Source: Bacillota bacterium
GTDB taxonomy: Bacteria > Bacillota > Clostridia > Christensenellales > SZUA-584
DNA length: 64,000 nt
Assembly (NCBI GenBank): GCA_023428025.1
Contig: JAEYZN010000032.1
Location: 19,108-83,107 of the forward strand
Reading direction: 5' to 3'
A program made the position numbers and the translations under genes. The notes below the pieces were generated by a model. It was not told the DNA's origin, ran no database searches, and saw only the letters and a program-made list of their open reading frames with translations. Positions within the stretch are counted from its first letter, which is position 1; each line of letters begins with the position of its first letter. This document shows positions 24,971 through 34,235 of this stretch, piece by piece.

Positions 24971-25639
24971 TTATCCTCCCAATGTTACGTCCTGCCGCTG
25001 ATACCAGTCCAGCGCGTCGTACAGATGCTCGATCTTAAAATCCGGCCACAAGTCGTCGATCACATAGATGTCGGCGTAGATGGATTGCACCGGCAGAAAG
25101 CCGCTCAGCCGCCGCCTGCCGCCCCATCGTAATATCATGTCGATGCGGCTGATGTCCGACGATGCGATGTACTTGATGATGCTTTCTCCCCGGCTTTTGC
25201 GCCCGTTTGCCGCCGCATGGGCAAGGTCCCAGTCCCAGCCGTAATTGACGAGGAAATTCACGTTGATCAGCCCTTTGCCGCAGCTGACCCTTTTGGTATA
25301 CCGAAGCAGCTCTCTCGGAAACATCGGAGAATCCGTGTTGCCCAGAATCAGCAGGTTGGCGTCATATTCCGCGAGACTCGTCACCGCGTCCACGCACGCC
25401 TTCTGGAACGCCCGTGTCTGCGCGGCAGGCCTTTTGGTGTTGTCCTGTGTGAAGCCGTAAAACGTGATCTCCTTGATGCCCAGGCGGATGCATTCCTGGC
25501 ACAGCTCGTAGCCCGGCTCTATGCCGTGGTCATATCCGTCTTCCTTGTTCAGGCCCTTCTGCTGCGCCCACCTCCTGTTGCCGTCGGGTATGATGCCGAT
25601 ATGTTGCGGCAGGCGCGAATAATGCGGGGTGTTCTGCAT
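24971..25639 (-). CDS. Cis-prenyltransferase (UppS family), sequence variant
   Basis: A 222-residue undecaprenyl-diphosphate-synthase-like protein. The substrate-binding P-loop IIPDGNRRWA and the C-terminal block are present. However, the usual R-T-G-G-E-x-R-[IL]-S-N becomes RWGGRRRLSG, and the usual YAE becomes YAD. In E. coli UppS the corresponding Glu (E213) is important for activity, so here an Asp replaces it. Such variants may make a shorter or different polyprenyl chain. AAAGGA precedes the ATG at 25639. It is downstream of a cell-wall NlpC/P60 gene, which fits a wall-carrier role. No cdsA or dxr neighbours, so it is probably not the main uppS. Confidence 0.8.
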   Translation of the reverse strand: MQNTPHYSRLPQHIGIIPDGNRRWAQQKGLNKEDGYDHGIEPGYELCQECIRLGIKEITFYGFTQDNTKRPAAQTRAFQKACVDAVTSLAEYDANLLILGNTDSPMFPRELLRYTKRVSCGKGLINVNFLVNYGWDWDLAHAAANGRKSRGESIIKYIASSDISRIDMILRWGGRRRLSGFLPVQSIYADIYVIDDLWPDFKIEHLYDALDWYQRQDVTLGG

Positions 25640-25766
25640 GACAATTTCCTTTCCGCGGGTGAATTCAAACAGAGCGCCGCCGACTACGGGCGAAGCGCTC
25701 CTATTGATCTTTGTTATTATCATGTGGAATCCAGCGGTTTTTATTCCGTCGATGTTGAATAACCTG

Positions 25767-27170
25767 TTACGCATAAGGCCGGGCGCACATGAATATGCGC
25801 CACTCGCCGCCGCTCCACAGCTCGTTGATGACGACGCGCCCTCTTCTCGAGCTGGCTTCTATCACCTTGTTGTCTCCCAGATAGATGGCGGCGTGGTGGA
25901 TCTCGTGCCAGCGCCCGCAGCTGCATTTTCTGGACCAGAAGATGAGGTCTCCCGGCTCCAGGTCTTCCATATCCACCTTGCTGCCGTTGTTATAGCAATA
26001 CCGGGCCTGCTCCACCGACGACGTGGGGATAACCACGCCCGCCTGATCATAAGCCCAATATGTGAAATACGAGCAGTCCACATAACGGCCGGAGCCTCTT
26101 CTGCCCTTTGAATAAGGATTGCCCAGCCGCGTCAGCGCCGCCTGCACGATGGCCGCGCCCGTTGACCCCTCCTCAAGGTTTGCGAGTATGCTGTTCAGTT
26201 GATCGACATCCATGCCGTCGTAGTAGTCGATGCCCAGCAGCTGTGCGAATACCGCGTAATATTCGGTCGACATCAGCGCCTCCAGCGCCTGCTTTTGTTC
26301 CTTGTTGAAGCCCTGAAGTTCCGCACCGTCTTCATATGTCAGGCTTTCCACACTCAGGCAGGCGGTCAGCGTCGTCACCGGCGGCGCCTCCTGATCCTCG
26401 GCGCTGGTGGCGGGCGCTTTCTGTGTGGTCTTTTTGGGGCTGACATCCAGCAGGTTCATGCCGTTGTATATGCCGCGGAGCAATTCCACGTTGCCTTCGG
26501 GGATAGAAGTGAGGCCGCGCAGTTCCGTTCCTGTCGCCACTGCGTAAACCGCCAGCACATCCGCCCAGTTGTTGACCGTATCGCTGTCGCCTTCAACGTC
26601 GCCGGTGTAGGCGATCTGGAATTCATCGTATTGAGCGTTCGCCTTCAGTTTCTCGATCTCGCCGTCGATTTGGGTCTGGAATTCGGTATCTATTTGCTCG
26701 ATAGCCGCGCCGATAGCGATGTTGCCCGGCGCAATGAGAACAGCGTCAACCGCGTTCGTTGCTGTCTGAACCTCCTGCATCTCCACCAGAGACCGGGTGA
26801 TCTCCTCGGCATATTCCGGCAGCAGCTGCGGCGCCGGCGTTTCACTGGGTTCAGTCGGCTCCTTAACCGGCTCCGTACTGGGCAAATTTTTGGCTTCCCG
26901 CGTCAGTGAGGAGCTCAAAGCCAGGGAGGCCATCTCGTTTTGGTTGTTCTCCGCTTCGTTAGCCAGCGAGTTTATCTGTTCGGAATAGCCGGAAACCTGC
27001 CACAAAGAAGCCGCCGCGACGCCTAAAGCAATAAGCGCTGCCAACACAATACCTCCACCCGCCATGATCAGCTTGCGGCGCGTGATATGAAAAGAAACCG
27101 GCTTCTTTCTCACGTCCGTACGAGAAAATATCGTGATGCTGAACTGCTCATCGGGTCGCTGTTTTTTCAT
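25767..27170 (-). CDS. Membrane-anchored NlpC/P60 endopeptidase with long extracellular stalk
   Basis: A 467-residue protein. A basic cytoplasmic N-terminus and one transmembrane helix (about residues 36-60) lead to a Glu/Pro-rich linker and an uncharacterised helical region (about 120-340). The C-terminal NlpC/P60 domain (about 345-467) has the Cys in YVDCSYFTYWAYDQAG and the His in EIHHAAIYLGDN. The usual CSG after the catalytic Cys is CSY here. The ATG at 27170 is 8 bases after AAGGG. It probably remodels the wall at the outer membrane face. Confidence 0.82.
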   Translation of the reverse strand: MKKQRPDEQFSITIFSRTDVRKKPVSFHITRRKLIMAGGGIVLAALIALGVAAASLWQVSGYSEQINSLANEAENNQNEMASLALSSSLTREAKNLPSTEPVKEPTEPSETPAPQLLPEYAEEITRSLVEMQEVQTATNAVDAVLIAPGNIAIGAAIEQIDTEFQTQIDGEIEKLKANAQYDEFQIAYTGDVEGDSDTVNNWADVLAVYAVATGTELRGLTSIPEGNVELLRGIYNGMNLLDVSPKKTTQKAPATSAEDQEAPPVTTLTACLSVESLTYEDGAELQGFNKEQKQALEALMSTEYYAVFAQLLGIDYYDGMDVDQLNSILANLEEGSTGAAIVQAALTRLGNPYSKGRRGSGRYVDCSYFTYWAYDQAGVVIPTSSVEQARYCYNNGSKVDMEDLEPGDLIFWSRKCSCGRWHEIHHAAIYLGDNKVIEASSRRGRVVINELWSGGEWRIFMCARPYA

Positions 27171-27464
27171 CGGCACGCCCTTATTTTAGAAGTTTTATGT
27201 ATTATATAACCACTCAAGCGGTGTTCTAAACAGCCTTCTGAAAAAAAATAGCAAAAAAGAATCCTCTGAACGGTTCCCGAAGATTCTCCCTCTCATAATA
27301 CCCTTCTTTTGCAGCTGTTTTGCCTGTGCGCGCTCTCCGTTCCCTGTGATATACCGGTTTTCGGTCGTCAAAGTTTTTGATCACGAACCTTCTTTGTCTC
27401 CAGCAACGCGCCTCCCCGGAACTGTCCGGCTATCGGGAAAAATTAAATTTCATACAGCGGGTTA
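27171..27464. other. Intergenic region before the aldehyde dehydrogenase promoter
   Basis: About 295 bases between divergent genes, with no gene visible. It has a weak GAATC/GATTC pairing near 27261-27290 and is otherwise featureless up to the promoter at 27465. Confidence 0.4.
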
Positions 27465-27532
27465 TTGACAGCCCAGAAATGATTGTGTACAATTCAGATA
27501 ATAGTATACAATTTTTAAGTTTCGTATACAAT
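27465..27532 (+). promoter_or_regulatory. Promoter of the aldehyde dehydrogenase gene with three phased repeats
   Basis: A consensus TTGACA (27465-27470), 17 bp, then TACAAT (27488-27493). The sequence GT[AG]TACAAT occurs three times in direct orientation, at 27485, 27504 and 27524, spaced 19 and 20 bp (about two helical turns). The first copy overlaps the -10 and the others lie on the early transcribed region, so they may be binding sites for a repressor on one DNA face. Confidence 0.7.
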
Positions 27533-27584
27533 CCAGCCAGTCAATATGATTCCCTAAAATATCAATGATCGGGAGGTTGATCGA

Positions 27585-29054
27585 ATGCGCGAGTTTAAAA
27601 TGTACATCAACGGACAATGGAAAGACGCCTCGGACGGCAGAACGTTCACCACAGTGAACCCCTCCAACGGCGAAAAGGTATCCACGCTTCCGTTTGCGTC
27701 CACATCGGATGTGGAAGAAGCCTGTGCGGCCGCGAGAGCCGCATTTGAAAGCGGCGTTTGGTCCGGCATGAACCCGGAAGAACGGGCAGACCGCCTGATC
27801 AGCGTGGCGCGCATCATGAGGACCCGTTTGAACGAAATGGCGGAATTTGAGGCGAAGGAATCCGGCAAGCCCATCCGCGAGACCACGGAGACCGATATTC
27901 CGCTGTGCATCTGGGCGTTCGAATACTTTGCCAATCTGTCCCGCGAGATCAAAGGCGAGACGACGCGCGTCAACAGCGAGCTCGGCCAAAGAATATTCAA
28001 CTTCATCGAATACGAACCGTACGGCGTGGTCGCCGTCATCAGCCCTTACAATTACCCGCTGCATCTGATGACGCGCAGCCTGTGCCCCGCGCTGGCCGCG
28101 GGCAACACCTGCGTCTGCAAAGCGTCTTCGTTCACACCCTCCACGGCGGCGATACTCTCCGAGATCATGGAGGAAGCCGGCATCCCCAAGGGCGTCGTGA
28201 ACTTCATCTCCGGCTCGGGCAGCGTGTGCGGCGAAGCGCTCGCGTCCAACAAAGAGGTCAACATCATCGCCTTCACAGGCTCCGAAGAGGTGGGCCGCCA
28301 GCTGCTGCACTACTCGGCGGAATCCCCCATCATCAAAAAGACGGTGCTGGAGCTGGGCGGCAAAGGCCCGGCCATCGCCCTGCCGGACTGCGATCTCGAT
28401 CTCGCCACCAATATGCAGCTTGAGGGTTTTACCTCCAATCAGGGCGAGGTGTGCTGCGCGCTCACCCGTCTGATCCTGCACGAGGACATCTACGACGCGT
28501 TCCTGGACCTGCTTGTGAAAAAGGCCAAGGCGCTGAAGCTGGGCGACACGATGGACTTCAGCACGCAGATGGGCAGCCTGATCAGCGCGTCCCACCTGGA
28601 TTCGGTCCACACCCATGTTCAAAACGCCGTGGCGGCCGGCGCGAAGGTGCTGTGCGGCGGCAGGAAGTATACTGAAGGCCCATGCGCCAAAGGTAGTTAC
28701 TACGAACCCACGATACTGGTGGACGTGACGCCCGACATGGCGTGCTTCCAGGAGGAGATATTCGGGCCGGTGCTGTCCGTGGTCAAGTTCAGAACGGACG
28801 ACGAAGCGGTCGCCCTTGCGAACAACACGCGCTTCGGCCTCGGCGCCAACATATTCACCGAGGATATGAGAAGGGCCTACGCGCTGGCCAGACGCATCGA
28901 CGCGGGGACGGTGTGGGTCAACATGGCGATGTACTCCCAGATGGCCTGCCCGTTCGGCGGCAACAAAAACAGCGGCCTCGGCCGTGAGTACGGCGAGACC
29001 GGCCTGCATGAGTACCTCAAGGTGAAGAGCCACATCTGGCTGATGAAGAAATAG
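27585..29054 (+). CDS. NAD(P)-dependent aldehyde dehydrogenase
   Basis: A 489-residue ALDH of the betaine-aldehyde/non-acylating branch. The cofactor segment is FTGSEEVG, the general-base Glu is in LELGGKGP, and the catalytic Cys is in NQGEVCCA; the C-terminal MACPFGGNKNSGLGREYG motif is present. It oxidises an aldehyde to an acid. GGGAGG precedes the ATG. It is a single-gene unit with its own promoter and a perfect terminator. Substrate unknown. Confidence 0.92.
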   Translation: MREFKMYINGQWKDASDGRTFTTVNPSNGEKVSTLPFASTSDVEEACAAARAAFESGVWSGMNPEERADRLISVARIMRTRLNEMAEFEAKESGKPIRETTETDIPLCIWAFEYFANLSREIKGETTRVNSELGQRIFNFIEYEPYGVVAVISPYNYPLHLMTRSLCPALAAGNTCVCKASSFTPSTAAILSEIMEEAGIPKGVVNFISGSGSVCGEALASNKEVNIIAFTGSEEVGRQLLHYSAESPIIKKTVLELGGKGPAIALPDCDLDLATNMQLEGFTSNQGEVCCALTRLILHEDIYDAFLDLLVKKAKALKLGDTMDFSTQMGSLISASHLDSVHTHVQNAVAAGAKVLCGGRKYTEGPCAKGSYYEPTILVDVTPDMACFQEEIFGPVLSVVKFRTDDEAVALANNTRFGLGANIFTEDMRRAYALARRIDAGTVWVNMAMYSQMACPFGGNKNSGLGREYGETGLHEYLKVKSHIWLMKK

Positions 29055-29094
29055 TGATTCCCAGTGTTCTAAAACCCTTTTTACCATAGTCTGT

Positions 29095-29123
29095 GCCGGA
29101 GCTTGATGCTCCGGCATTTTTTT
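29095..29123 (+). terminator. Terminator of the aldehyde dehydrogenase gene
   Basis: GCCGGAGC / GCTCCGGC is a perfect 8-bp stem with a 5-base loop, followed by ATTTTTTT. Confidence 0.92.
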
Positions 29124-29152
29124 ATCCACCTACGTGCTCAAAGCTGCTTCCC

Positions 29153-30352
29153 CTATTCCCCTTTCTGCAGGGCTGTGGCAAACTGTTCTCCGTAACGGAC
29201 GCACGCTTCTTCCGCGGCTGCGTCCGGCACCCACAACGTCCTGATGCCTTCGTCCACCAGCGTAAATCCAGCCCCGGTCAGGCGCTCGCTGATCTGCTTG
29301 ACGGCCTCTCCGCTCCAGCCGTAGCTCCCGAAAGCCGCCGCCTTCTTGTTCCTGAATTTGAGCCCGCGGATCATCTCCAGCAGGCCGCCCACAGCATGGA
29401 GCAATCCATTGTTGATGGTGGACGAGCCGATGAGCACCGCCTTGGCCTTGAAAATATCCGAGATGATATCGTTCTTGTCTTCCTTCGCCGCGTTATAGAG
29501 CTTGAGGGTGACCGAACCATCCGTCTTCTGTATGCCCCGCATGATCGCCTCCGCCATCTTGCGCGTGGATTCCCACATGCTGTCGTATACCAGTGTGATC
29601 TGGTTCTCCTGATAATTATCCGCCCAGGCCAGATACTGCTTCACGATCTGGGTCGGGTCGTCGCGCCATATCACGCCGTGGCTGGGGCAGATCATGCTGA
29701 GCGGCAGTTTCAGGCCCAGCACCTCGTTGATCTTTTTGGGCACCAGCGGCGAGAAGGGCGTCAGTATGTTGGCGTAATACTTCAGCGCCTCATGATACAG
29801 CTCCGCCTGATCCACGAGGTCGTTGTACAGCAGCTCAGAAGCGTAATGCTGGCCGAACGCGTCGTTGGAAAACAGGATGTTCTCTCCCGTCATGTAGGTG
29901 AACATGGAATCCGGCCAGTGGAGCATCGGCGCCTCCACGAACACCAGGGTGGTCTCGCCCAGGCTCAGGCTGTCGCCTGTTTTCACGGGAACGAAGTTCC
30001 AGTCCTGATGATAGTGGCCTTTCAGAGATTTAATGCCGTTGGCGGTGCAGTATATCGGCTTGTCCGGTATCTCGCGCATCAGCTCCACCAGCGCGCCGCT
30101 GTGGTCGATCTCCGCGTGGTTGGCGATCACGTAGTCGATGTGATTGAGGTCGATTTCCGCCTTCAGGTTGGCGACGAACTCCTTGTCGTACGGCTGCCAG
30201 ACCGTATCGATCAGCGCTGTTTTTTGATCCCGCACCAGATAGGAATTGTATGAGGATGCTTTGTGCGTCGAATACTCATCGCCGTGGAACCGCTTCAGCG
30301 TCCAGTCCACCTTGCCCACCCATGTGACCTTTTCTGTCAATACTTTTCCCAT
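29153..30352 (-). CDS. fprA: FprA-type flavodiiron protein (O2/NO reductase)
   Basis: A 399-residue A-type flavoprotein. The metallo-beta-lactamase half carries the di-iron ligands in NHAEIDHSG, APMLHWPDS, FSNDAFGQH and CPSHGVIW. The flavodoxin half (about residues 255-395) starts with VYDSMWESTRKMA. It reduces O2 to water or NO to N2O using electrons from rubredoxin, protecting an anaerobe; a rubredoxin gene is at 56779-56931. The second ATG (30352), 7 bases after AGGAG, is preferred over the ATG at 30358, which is too close. Confidence 0.93.
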   Translation of the reverse strand: MGKVLTEKVTWVGKVDWTLKRFHGDEYSTHKASSYNSYLVRDQKTALIDTVWQPYDKEFVANLKAEIDLNHIDYVIANHAEIDHSGALVELMREIPDKPIYCTANGIKSLKGHYHQDWNFVPVKTGDSLSLGETTLVFVEAPMLHWPDSMFTYMTGENILFSNDAFGQHYASELLYNDLVDQAELYHEALKYYANILTPFSPLVPKKINEVLGLKLPLSMICPSHGVIWRDDPTQIVKQYLAWADNYQENQITLVYDSMWESTRKMAEAIMRGIQKTDGSVTLKLYNAAKEDKNDIISDIFKAKAVLIGSSTINNGLLHAVGGLLEMIRGLKFRNKKAAAFGSYGWSGEAVKQISERLTGAGFTLVDEGIRTLWVPDAAAEEACVRYGEQFATALQKGE

Positions 30353-30428
30353 AGTCATGCTCCTTCCTAAGCTCTGCTCTATCTTTTGTTTTAACCGGCT
30401 GACTGTCCATTGCTTATGATGCCGTATT

Positions 30429-30463
30429 CTTACGGTAAGGCGGTTTGCCTTTACCTAGGCAAA
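30429..30463. promoter_or_regulatory. Inverted repeats upstream of the FprA gene
   Basis: TTTGCC-N8-GGCAAA (30444-30463) and CTTAC-G-GTAAG (30429-30439) lie 80-110 bases upstream of the fprA start, and a perfect TTGCATATGCAA palindrome lies near 30491-30502. They are candidate operators for an oxygen- or redox-responsive regulator; none can be named. Confidence 0.45.
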
Positions 30464-30510
30464 TACTAACAAACAATATATCCCAAGTCCATTGCATATG
30501 CAACACAAAT

Positions 30511-30544
30511 AGAAAAAGGCTGATTTCCTAAAAAGATCAGCCTT
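30511..30544 (-). terminator. Terminator of the glutamate dehydrogenase gene
   Basis: On the minus strand AAGGCTGAT / ATCAGCCTT (9-bp perfect stem, 11-base loop) is followed by TTTC. It lies 40 bases after the stop at 30584. Confidence 0.88.
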
Positions 30545-30583
30545 CTCATATATCCGTGGAACGCTTAAATCATGCGGGCCAGC

Positions 30584-31933
30584 TTACACAACGCCCTGCT
30601 GGAGCATCGCGTCCGCCACCTTGTTGAAGCCCGCGATGTTCGCGCCGATCACATAGTTGCCCGGATGATCGTATTCCCTCGCCGCCGCGTCCGATGACCG
30701 GAATATATTGATCATGATGTTCTTGAGCTTGGCATCCACCTCGTCGAACGTCCACATATAGCGCTGGCTGTTCTGGCTCATCTCCAGCGCCGAAGTGGCC
30801 ACGCCGCCCGCGTTGGCCGCTTTGCCGGGTGCGAACAGCACGCCGTTCTGAAGGAAAATATCCGTCGCTTCGATGGTGGAGGGCATGTTCGCGCCCTCAC
30901 CCACCGCGATGCATCCGTTTTTCACCAGCGTCTTCGCCGCAACGGCGTCTATCTCGTTTTGCGTGGCGCTGGGCAGCGCGATATCGCACCGGACGTTCCA
31001 GATACCGCCGCAGCCTTCGGTGTATGTCGCGCCGGGGTGCTTTTTCACGTATTCGCTGATGCGCAGCCTGTCCACCTCTTTAATGCGCTTGACGGTATCC
31101 AGGTCCACTCCATCCGGATCGTGGATATATCCGTTCGAATCGCTCATCGCGATGACCTTGCCGCCCAGCTGCGTGGCCTTTTCATGCGCGTAGATCGCCA
31201 CGTTGCCCGAGCCGGATACCACAACGTTCTTGCCGTTGAAGCTGCCCCGGTCGTTCGCGCGCAGCATCTCGTCCACGAAGTAGACCAAGCCGTAACCGGT
31301 GGCTTCCTTGCGCGCCAGGCTGCCGCCATAAGAGATGCCCTTGCCCGTCAGCACGCCCGAATACAATCCCGTCAGGCGCTTGTATTGGCCGTATAGATAG
31401 CCGATTTCACGTCCGCCGACGCCGATGTCTCCCGCCGGCACGTCCACATCCGCACCAATATGCTTGAAAAGCTCCGTCATGAAGCTCTGGCAGAAGCGCA
31501 TGATCTCGTTGTCCGACTTGCCCTTGGGGTCAAAGTCGCTGCCGCCCTTGCCGCCGCCGATCGCGAGGCCGGTCAGAGAGTTTTTGAGTATCTGCTCGAA
31601 GCCCAAAAACTTGATGATGCCGAGGTTGACCGAAGGATGGAAGCGCAGCCCGCCCTTATACGGCCCGATCGCGCTGCTGAACTGAACGCGGAAGCCGCGG
31701 TTCACCTGCACATGCCCCTTGTCGTCCACCCACGGCACGCGAAACAGCACCACGCGCTCCGGTTCCACAAAGCGTTCCAGCAGATTGGCTTCGATGTACT
31801 CGGGATGGCGGTCCATCACCAGTTTCAACGAAGACAAAATCTCGGTTGCCGCCTGATGAAATTCAAGTTCGCCGGGGTTCTTTGCTGTAATTTTTTCCAA
31901 CACAAAAGAGACATACTGAGAAGCTGACATCAT
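30584..31933 (-). CDS. gdhA: Glutamate dehydrogenase, hexameric NADP type
   Basis: A 449-residue enzyme of the 50-kDa hexamer class. PYKGGLRFHPSVN and GGGKGGSDFDPKG hold the substrate lysines, PAGDIGVGGREIG the catalytic Asp, and VSGSGNVAIYAHEKA the Rossmann nucleotide site. It converts 2-oxoglutarate and ammonia to glutamate. The ATG at 31933 is 8 bases after AAAGGGG; a TTG further up is not needed. Single-gene unit; a modest TTGCAT/TAAACT promoter lies upstream. Confidence 0.95.
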   Translation of the reverse strand: MMSASQYVSFVLEKITAKNPGELEFHQAATEILSSLKLVMDRHPEYIEANLLERFVEPERVVLFRVPWVDDKGHVQVNRGFRVQFSSAIGPYKGGLRFHPSVNLGIIKFLGFEQILKNSLTGLAIGGGKGGSDFDPKGKSDNEIMRFCQSFMTELFKHIGADVDVPAGDIGVGGREIGYLYGQYKRLTGLYSGVLTGKGISYGGSLARKEATGYGLVYFVDEMLRANDRGSFNGKNVVVSGSGNVAIYAHEKATQLGGKVIAMSDSNGYIHDPDGVDLDTVKRIKEVDRLRISEYVKKHPGATYTEGCGGIWNVRCDIALPSATQNEIDAVAAKTLVKNGCIAVGEGANMPSTIEATDIFLQNGVLFAPGKAANAGGVATSALEMSQNSQRYMWTFDEVDAKLKNIMINIFRSSDAAAREYDHPGNYVIGANIAGFNKVADAMLQQGVV

Positions 31934-32113
31934 TGTCAAATCCCCTTTCAAAAATGTGATAAATAGATACAGAAGCTATTCGCCTTTGAACAACTTAGTT
32001 TAGCATAAGTGGCTTTTGTGATGCAAATAATTATTTACATATTTTAATTCAGCGAATAATTTGAATACTCAATTGGCATAAATAGTGGAAAACATATACA
32101 GGAGGCAGATATC

Positions 32114-32965
32114 ATGGCCCAAAACAGCTTCCCTCCCCAGCACCAGCCGCCGCCGGGCCGGGAATTTCAGATGGACCCCAAACCTATATACGACGATCCC
32201 GCCTATAAAGGCGGCGGGCGGTTGACCGGCAAGACGGCCGTGATCACCGGCGGAGACAGCGGCATCGGACGCGCGGTGGCCGTGGCGTTCGCAAAGGAAG
32301 GCGCGGACGTTCTGATCGCTTACCTGAAGGCGAACGCCGACGCGTCGGAGACAAAAGCGGCTGTGGAAGGTTACGGCAGGCGCTGCGAGACAGTACAGGC
32401 CGATCTGCGCAGCGAGCCGGAAGCGTCCCGCGTGATCGATGAAGCGATGAAGGCGTTCGGCCGTATCGACGTGCTCGTCAACAACATCGCTGTCCAGTAT
32501 CCGCAAAACAGCATATCGGACATCAGCGCGGAGCAGTTGGACGAGACGTTTCGTACCAACGTGTTCTCGTATTTCTACATGACAAAAGCGGCGCTTCCCC
32601 ATCTGAAAGCGGGTGGCGCCATCATCAACACCGCGTCCATCACAGCGTACAAAGGTTCGGAGGATCTGATCGACTACTCGTCCACCAAGGGCGCTATCGT
32701 GTCTCTGACGCGTTCCCTGTCCATGTCGCTGATCAAGAACGGCATCCGCGTCAATGCCGTCGCGCCCGGCCCGGTCTGGACGCCGCTGATCCCCTCCAGC
32801 TTTTCGCCCGAGAAGGTGTCCCAGTTCGGCAAGAACGTGCCCGCAGGGTACGCCGCGCAGCCGGTGCAACTCGCGCCCACGTATGTGTATCTGGCGTGCG
32901 AGGATTCCAGCTATGTGTCCGGCCAGGTGCTGCACGTTAACGGCGGCATGATCGTGGACTCGTGA
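32114..32965 (+). CDS. Short-chain dehydrogenase/reductase, YghA / general-stress-protein-39 type
   Basis: A 283-residue SDR with the extra N-terminal tail of the YghA/YdaD group (PPPGREFQMDPKPIYD). The cofactor motif is TGGDSGIGRA, the active residues Ser-Tyr-Lys are in NTASITA and DYSSTKGA, and the family ending SGQVLHVNGG is present. The group is linked to stress and to aldehyde or alcohol reduction with NAD(P)H. A perfect GGAGG precedes the ATG. Single gene, divergent from gdhA. Confidence 0.92.
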   Translation: MAQNSFPPQHQPPPGREFQMDPKPIYDDPAYKGGGRLTGKTAVITGGDSGIGRAVAVAFAKEGADVLIAYLKANADASETKAAVEGYGRRCETVQADLRSEPEASRVIDEAMKAFGRIDVLVNNIAVQYPQNSISDISAEQLDETFRTNVFSYFYMTKAALPHLKAGGAIINTASITAYKGSEDLIDYSSTKGAIVSLTRSLSMSLIKNGIRVNAVAPGPVWTPLIPSSFSPEKVSQFGKNVPAGYAAQPVQLAPTYVYLACEDSSYVSGQVLHVNGGMIVDS

Positions 32966-33014
32966 TCCTAAGTTATGAGGTCGGGTATTGTCCTCAAAGT
33001 ATCAAAGCAAGCAA

Positions 33015-33037
33015 AAAGGCAGCCCCGTGCTGCCTTT
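33015..33037. terminator. Bidirectional terminator between convergent genes
   Basis: AAAGGCAG / CTGCCTTT is a perfect 8-bp stem with a 7-base loop. It lies between the ends of the SDR and alpha-oxoamine synthase genes. Confidence 0.85.
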
Positions 33038-33056
33038 GAATTTATCCGTTTGCGGA

Positions 33057-34235
33057 CTAATATAGCTTGGCCCAGACACGCTTGAACGCCTCAACGGCGG
33101 TGTCCATCTGCTCGTGCGTGTGCGTGGCGGTGTAGCTTGTCCGCAGCATGCACTGGCCTTCGCACACCGCGGGCGGGATGACCGGATTCACGTATACCCC
33201 TTCTTCAAACAGCATCTTGGTGGCCATGAACGTCCGCTCCATTTCGTACGTGAACACCGGGATGATGGCCGTCTCGCCTTCGATGATCGGGATGCCCGCT
33301 TCCTTCAGCTTGGCGCGCATGTAGTTGGATATATCGATCAGCGCCTTCTGGCGCTCCGGCTCTTCCTTCATGATGCGCAGCGCCTCCCGCGCCGCCGCCG
33401 CGTTGGCCGGCGGTATCGAGGCACTGAATATGAACGGACGCGAGCGGTGCTTGATATAGTCGATCACAGGCTCCGCGGCGGCGATGCAGCCGCCCAGCGA
33501 GGCAAGCGACTTGGAGAACGTGGTCATGATGATGTCCACTTCCTTCTCCAGCCCATAATACGACGCTGTGCCGCGCCCGTTCGCGCCGATCATGCCCACG
33601 CCGTGCGCGTCGTCCACCATGATGCGCGCTTTGTATTTCTTCGCCAGCGCCACGATGGCGGGCAGGTTGGCGATATCGCCGCTCATGCTGAACACGCCGT
33701 CCGTGATGATCAGCTTGCCCGCGTCTTCGGGTAAACGCGCCAGCCGCTCTTCCAGGCTCGTCATGTCGTTGTGCTCATATTTCAGCACGTTCTTGACAAA
33801 AGCCAGCCGGCACGCGTCGATGATGCTCGCGTGGTTCTCCGCGTCGTTGATGATATAGTCATGCCGCCCCACCACCGATGAAATGGCGCCCAGGTTGGTC
33901 TGAAAACCGGTACTGAACGTTAACGCCGCATCCTTGCCGAAAAACTCGGCCAGCTCTGCCTCCAGCTGCTCGTGCAGCACCACCGTGCCGTTCAGAAAAC
34001 GCGAGCCGGAACAGCCTGTCCCGTATTTCTCCATCGCCGCGATGGCCGCCTGCTTCGTTCTCTCGTCGTTCGTCAGCCCCATATAGTTGTTGGAACCGAT
34101 CATGATGATGCGCCGACCGTCCATGATGACCTCTGTATCCTGCGCGGTGTGCAGCGCATGGAAATAAGGGTACAGCCCGGACGCGATGGCGTCCTTCGCG
34201 TCGGTAAAGTTATAGCATTTTTCGAATATATCCAC
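33057..34235 (-). CDS. Alpha-oxoamine synthase (AONS / Gly C-acetyltransferase / Ser palmitoyltransferase family)
   Basis: A 392-residue PLP enzyme. The segments IGSNNYMGLT, YGTGCSGSRFLNGT, the Asp in VDDAHGVGMIG and the Schiff-base lysine in TTFSKSLASLGG define the family, which condenses an acyl-CoA with an amino acid and releases CO2. The TTFSK-ASLGG form is common in serine-palmitoyltransferase-like members, but kbl or bioF activity cannot be excluded. No biotin or threonine genes are adjacent. A GTG start at 34235 is favoured because GGGAG lies 7 bases upstream. Confidence 0.85.
   Translation of the reverse strand: MDIFEKCYNFTDAKDAIASGLYPYFHALHTAQDTEVIMDGRRIIMIGSNNYMGLTNDERTKQAAIAAMEKYGTGCSGSRFLNGTVVLHEQLEAELAEFFGKDAALTFSTGFQTNLGAISSVVGRHDYIINDAENHASIIDACRLAFVKNVLKYEHNDMTSLEERLARLPEDAGKLIITDGVFSMSGDIANLPAIVALAKKYKARIMVDDAHGVGMIGANGRGTASYYGLEKEVDIIMTTFSKSLASLGGCIAAAEPVIDYIKHRSRPFIFSASIPPANAAAAREALRIMKEEPERQKALIDISNYMRAKLKEAGIPIIEGETAIIPVFTYEMERTFMATKMLFEEGVYVNPVIPPAVCEGQCMLRTSYTATHTHEQMDTAVEAFKRVWAKLY

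Noticed and set aside
27462..29129. A 555-residue minus-strand frame opposite the aldehyde dehydrogenase
   Set aside because: The composition is that of an antisense shadow and it includes the promoter and terminator of the real gene.
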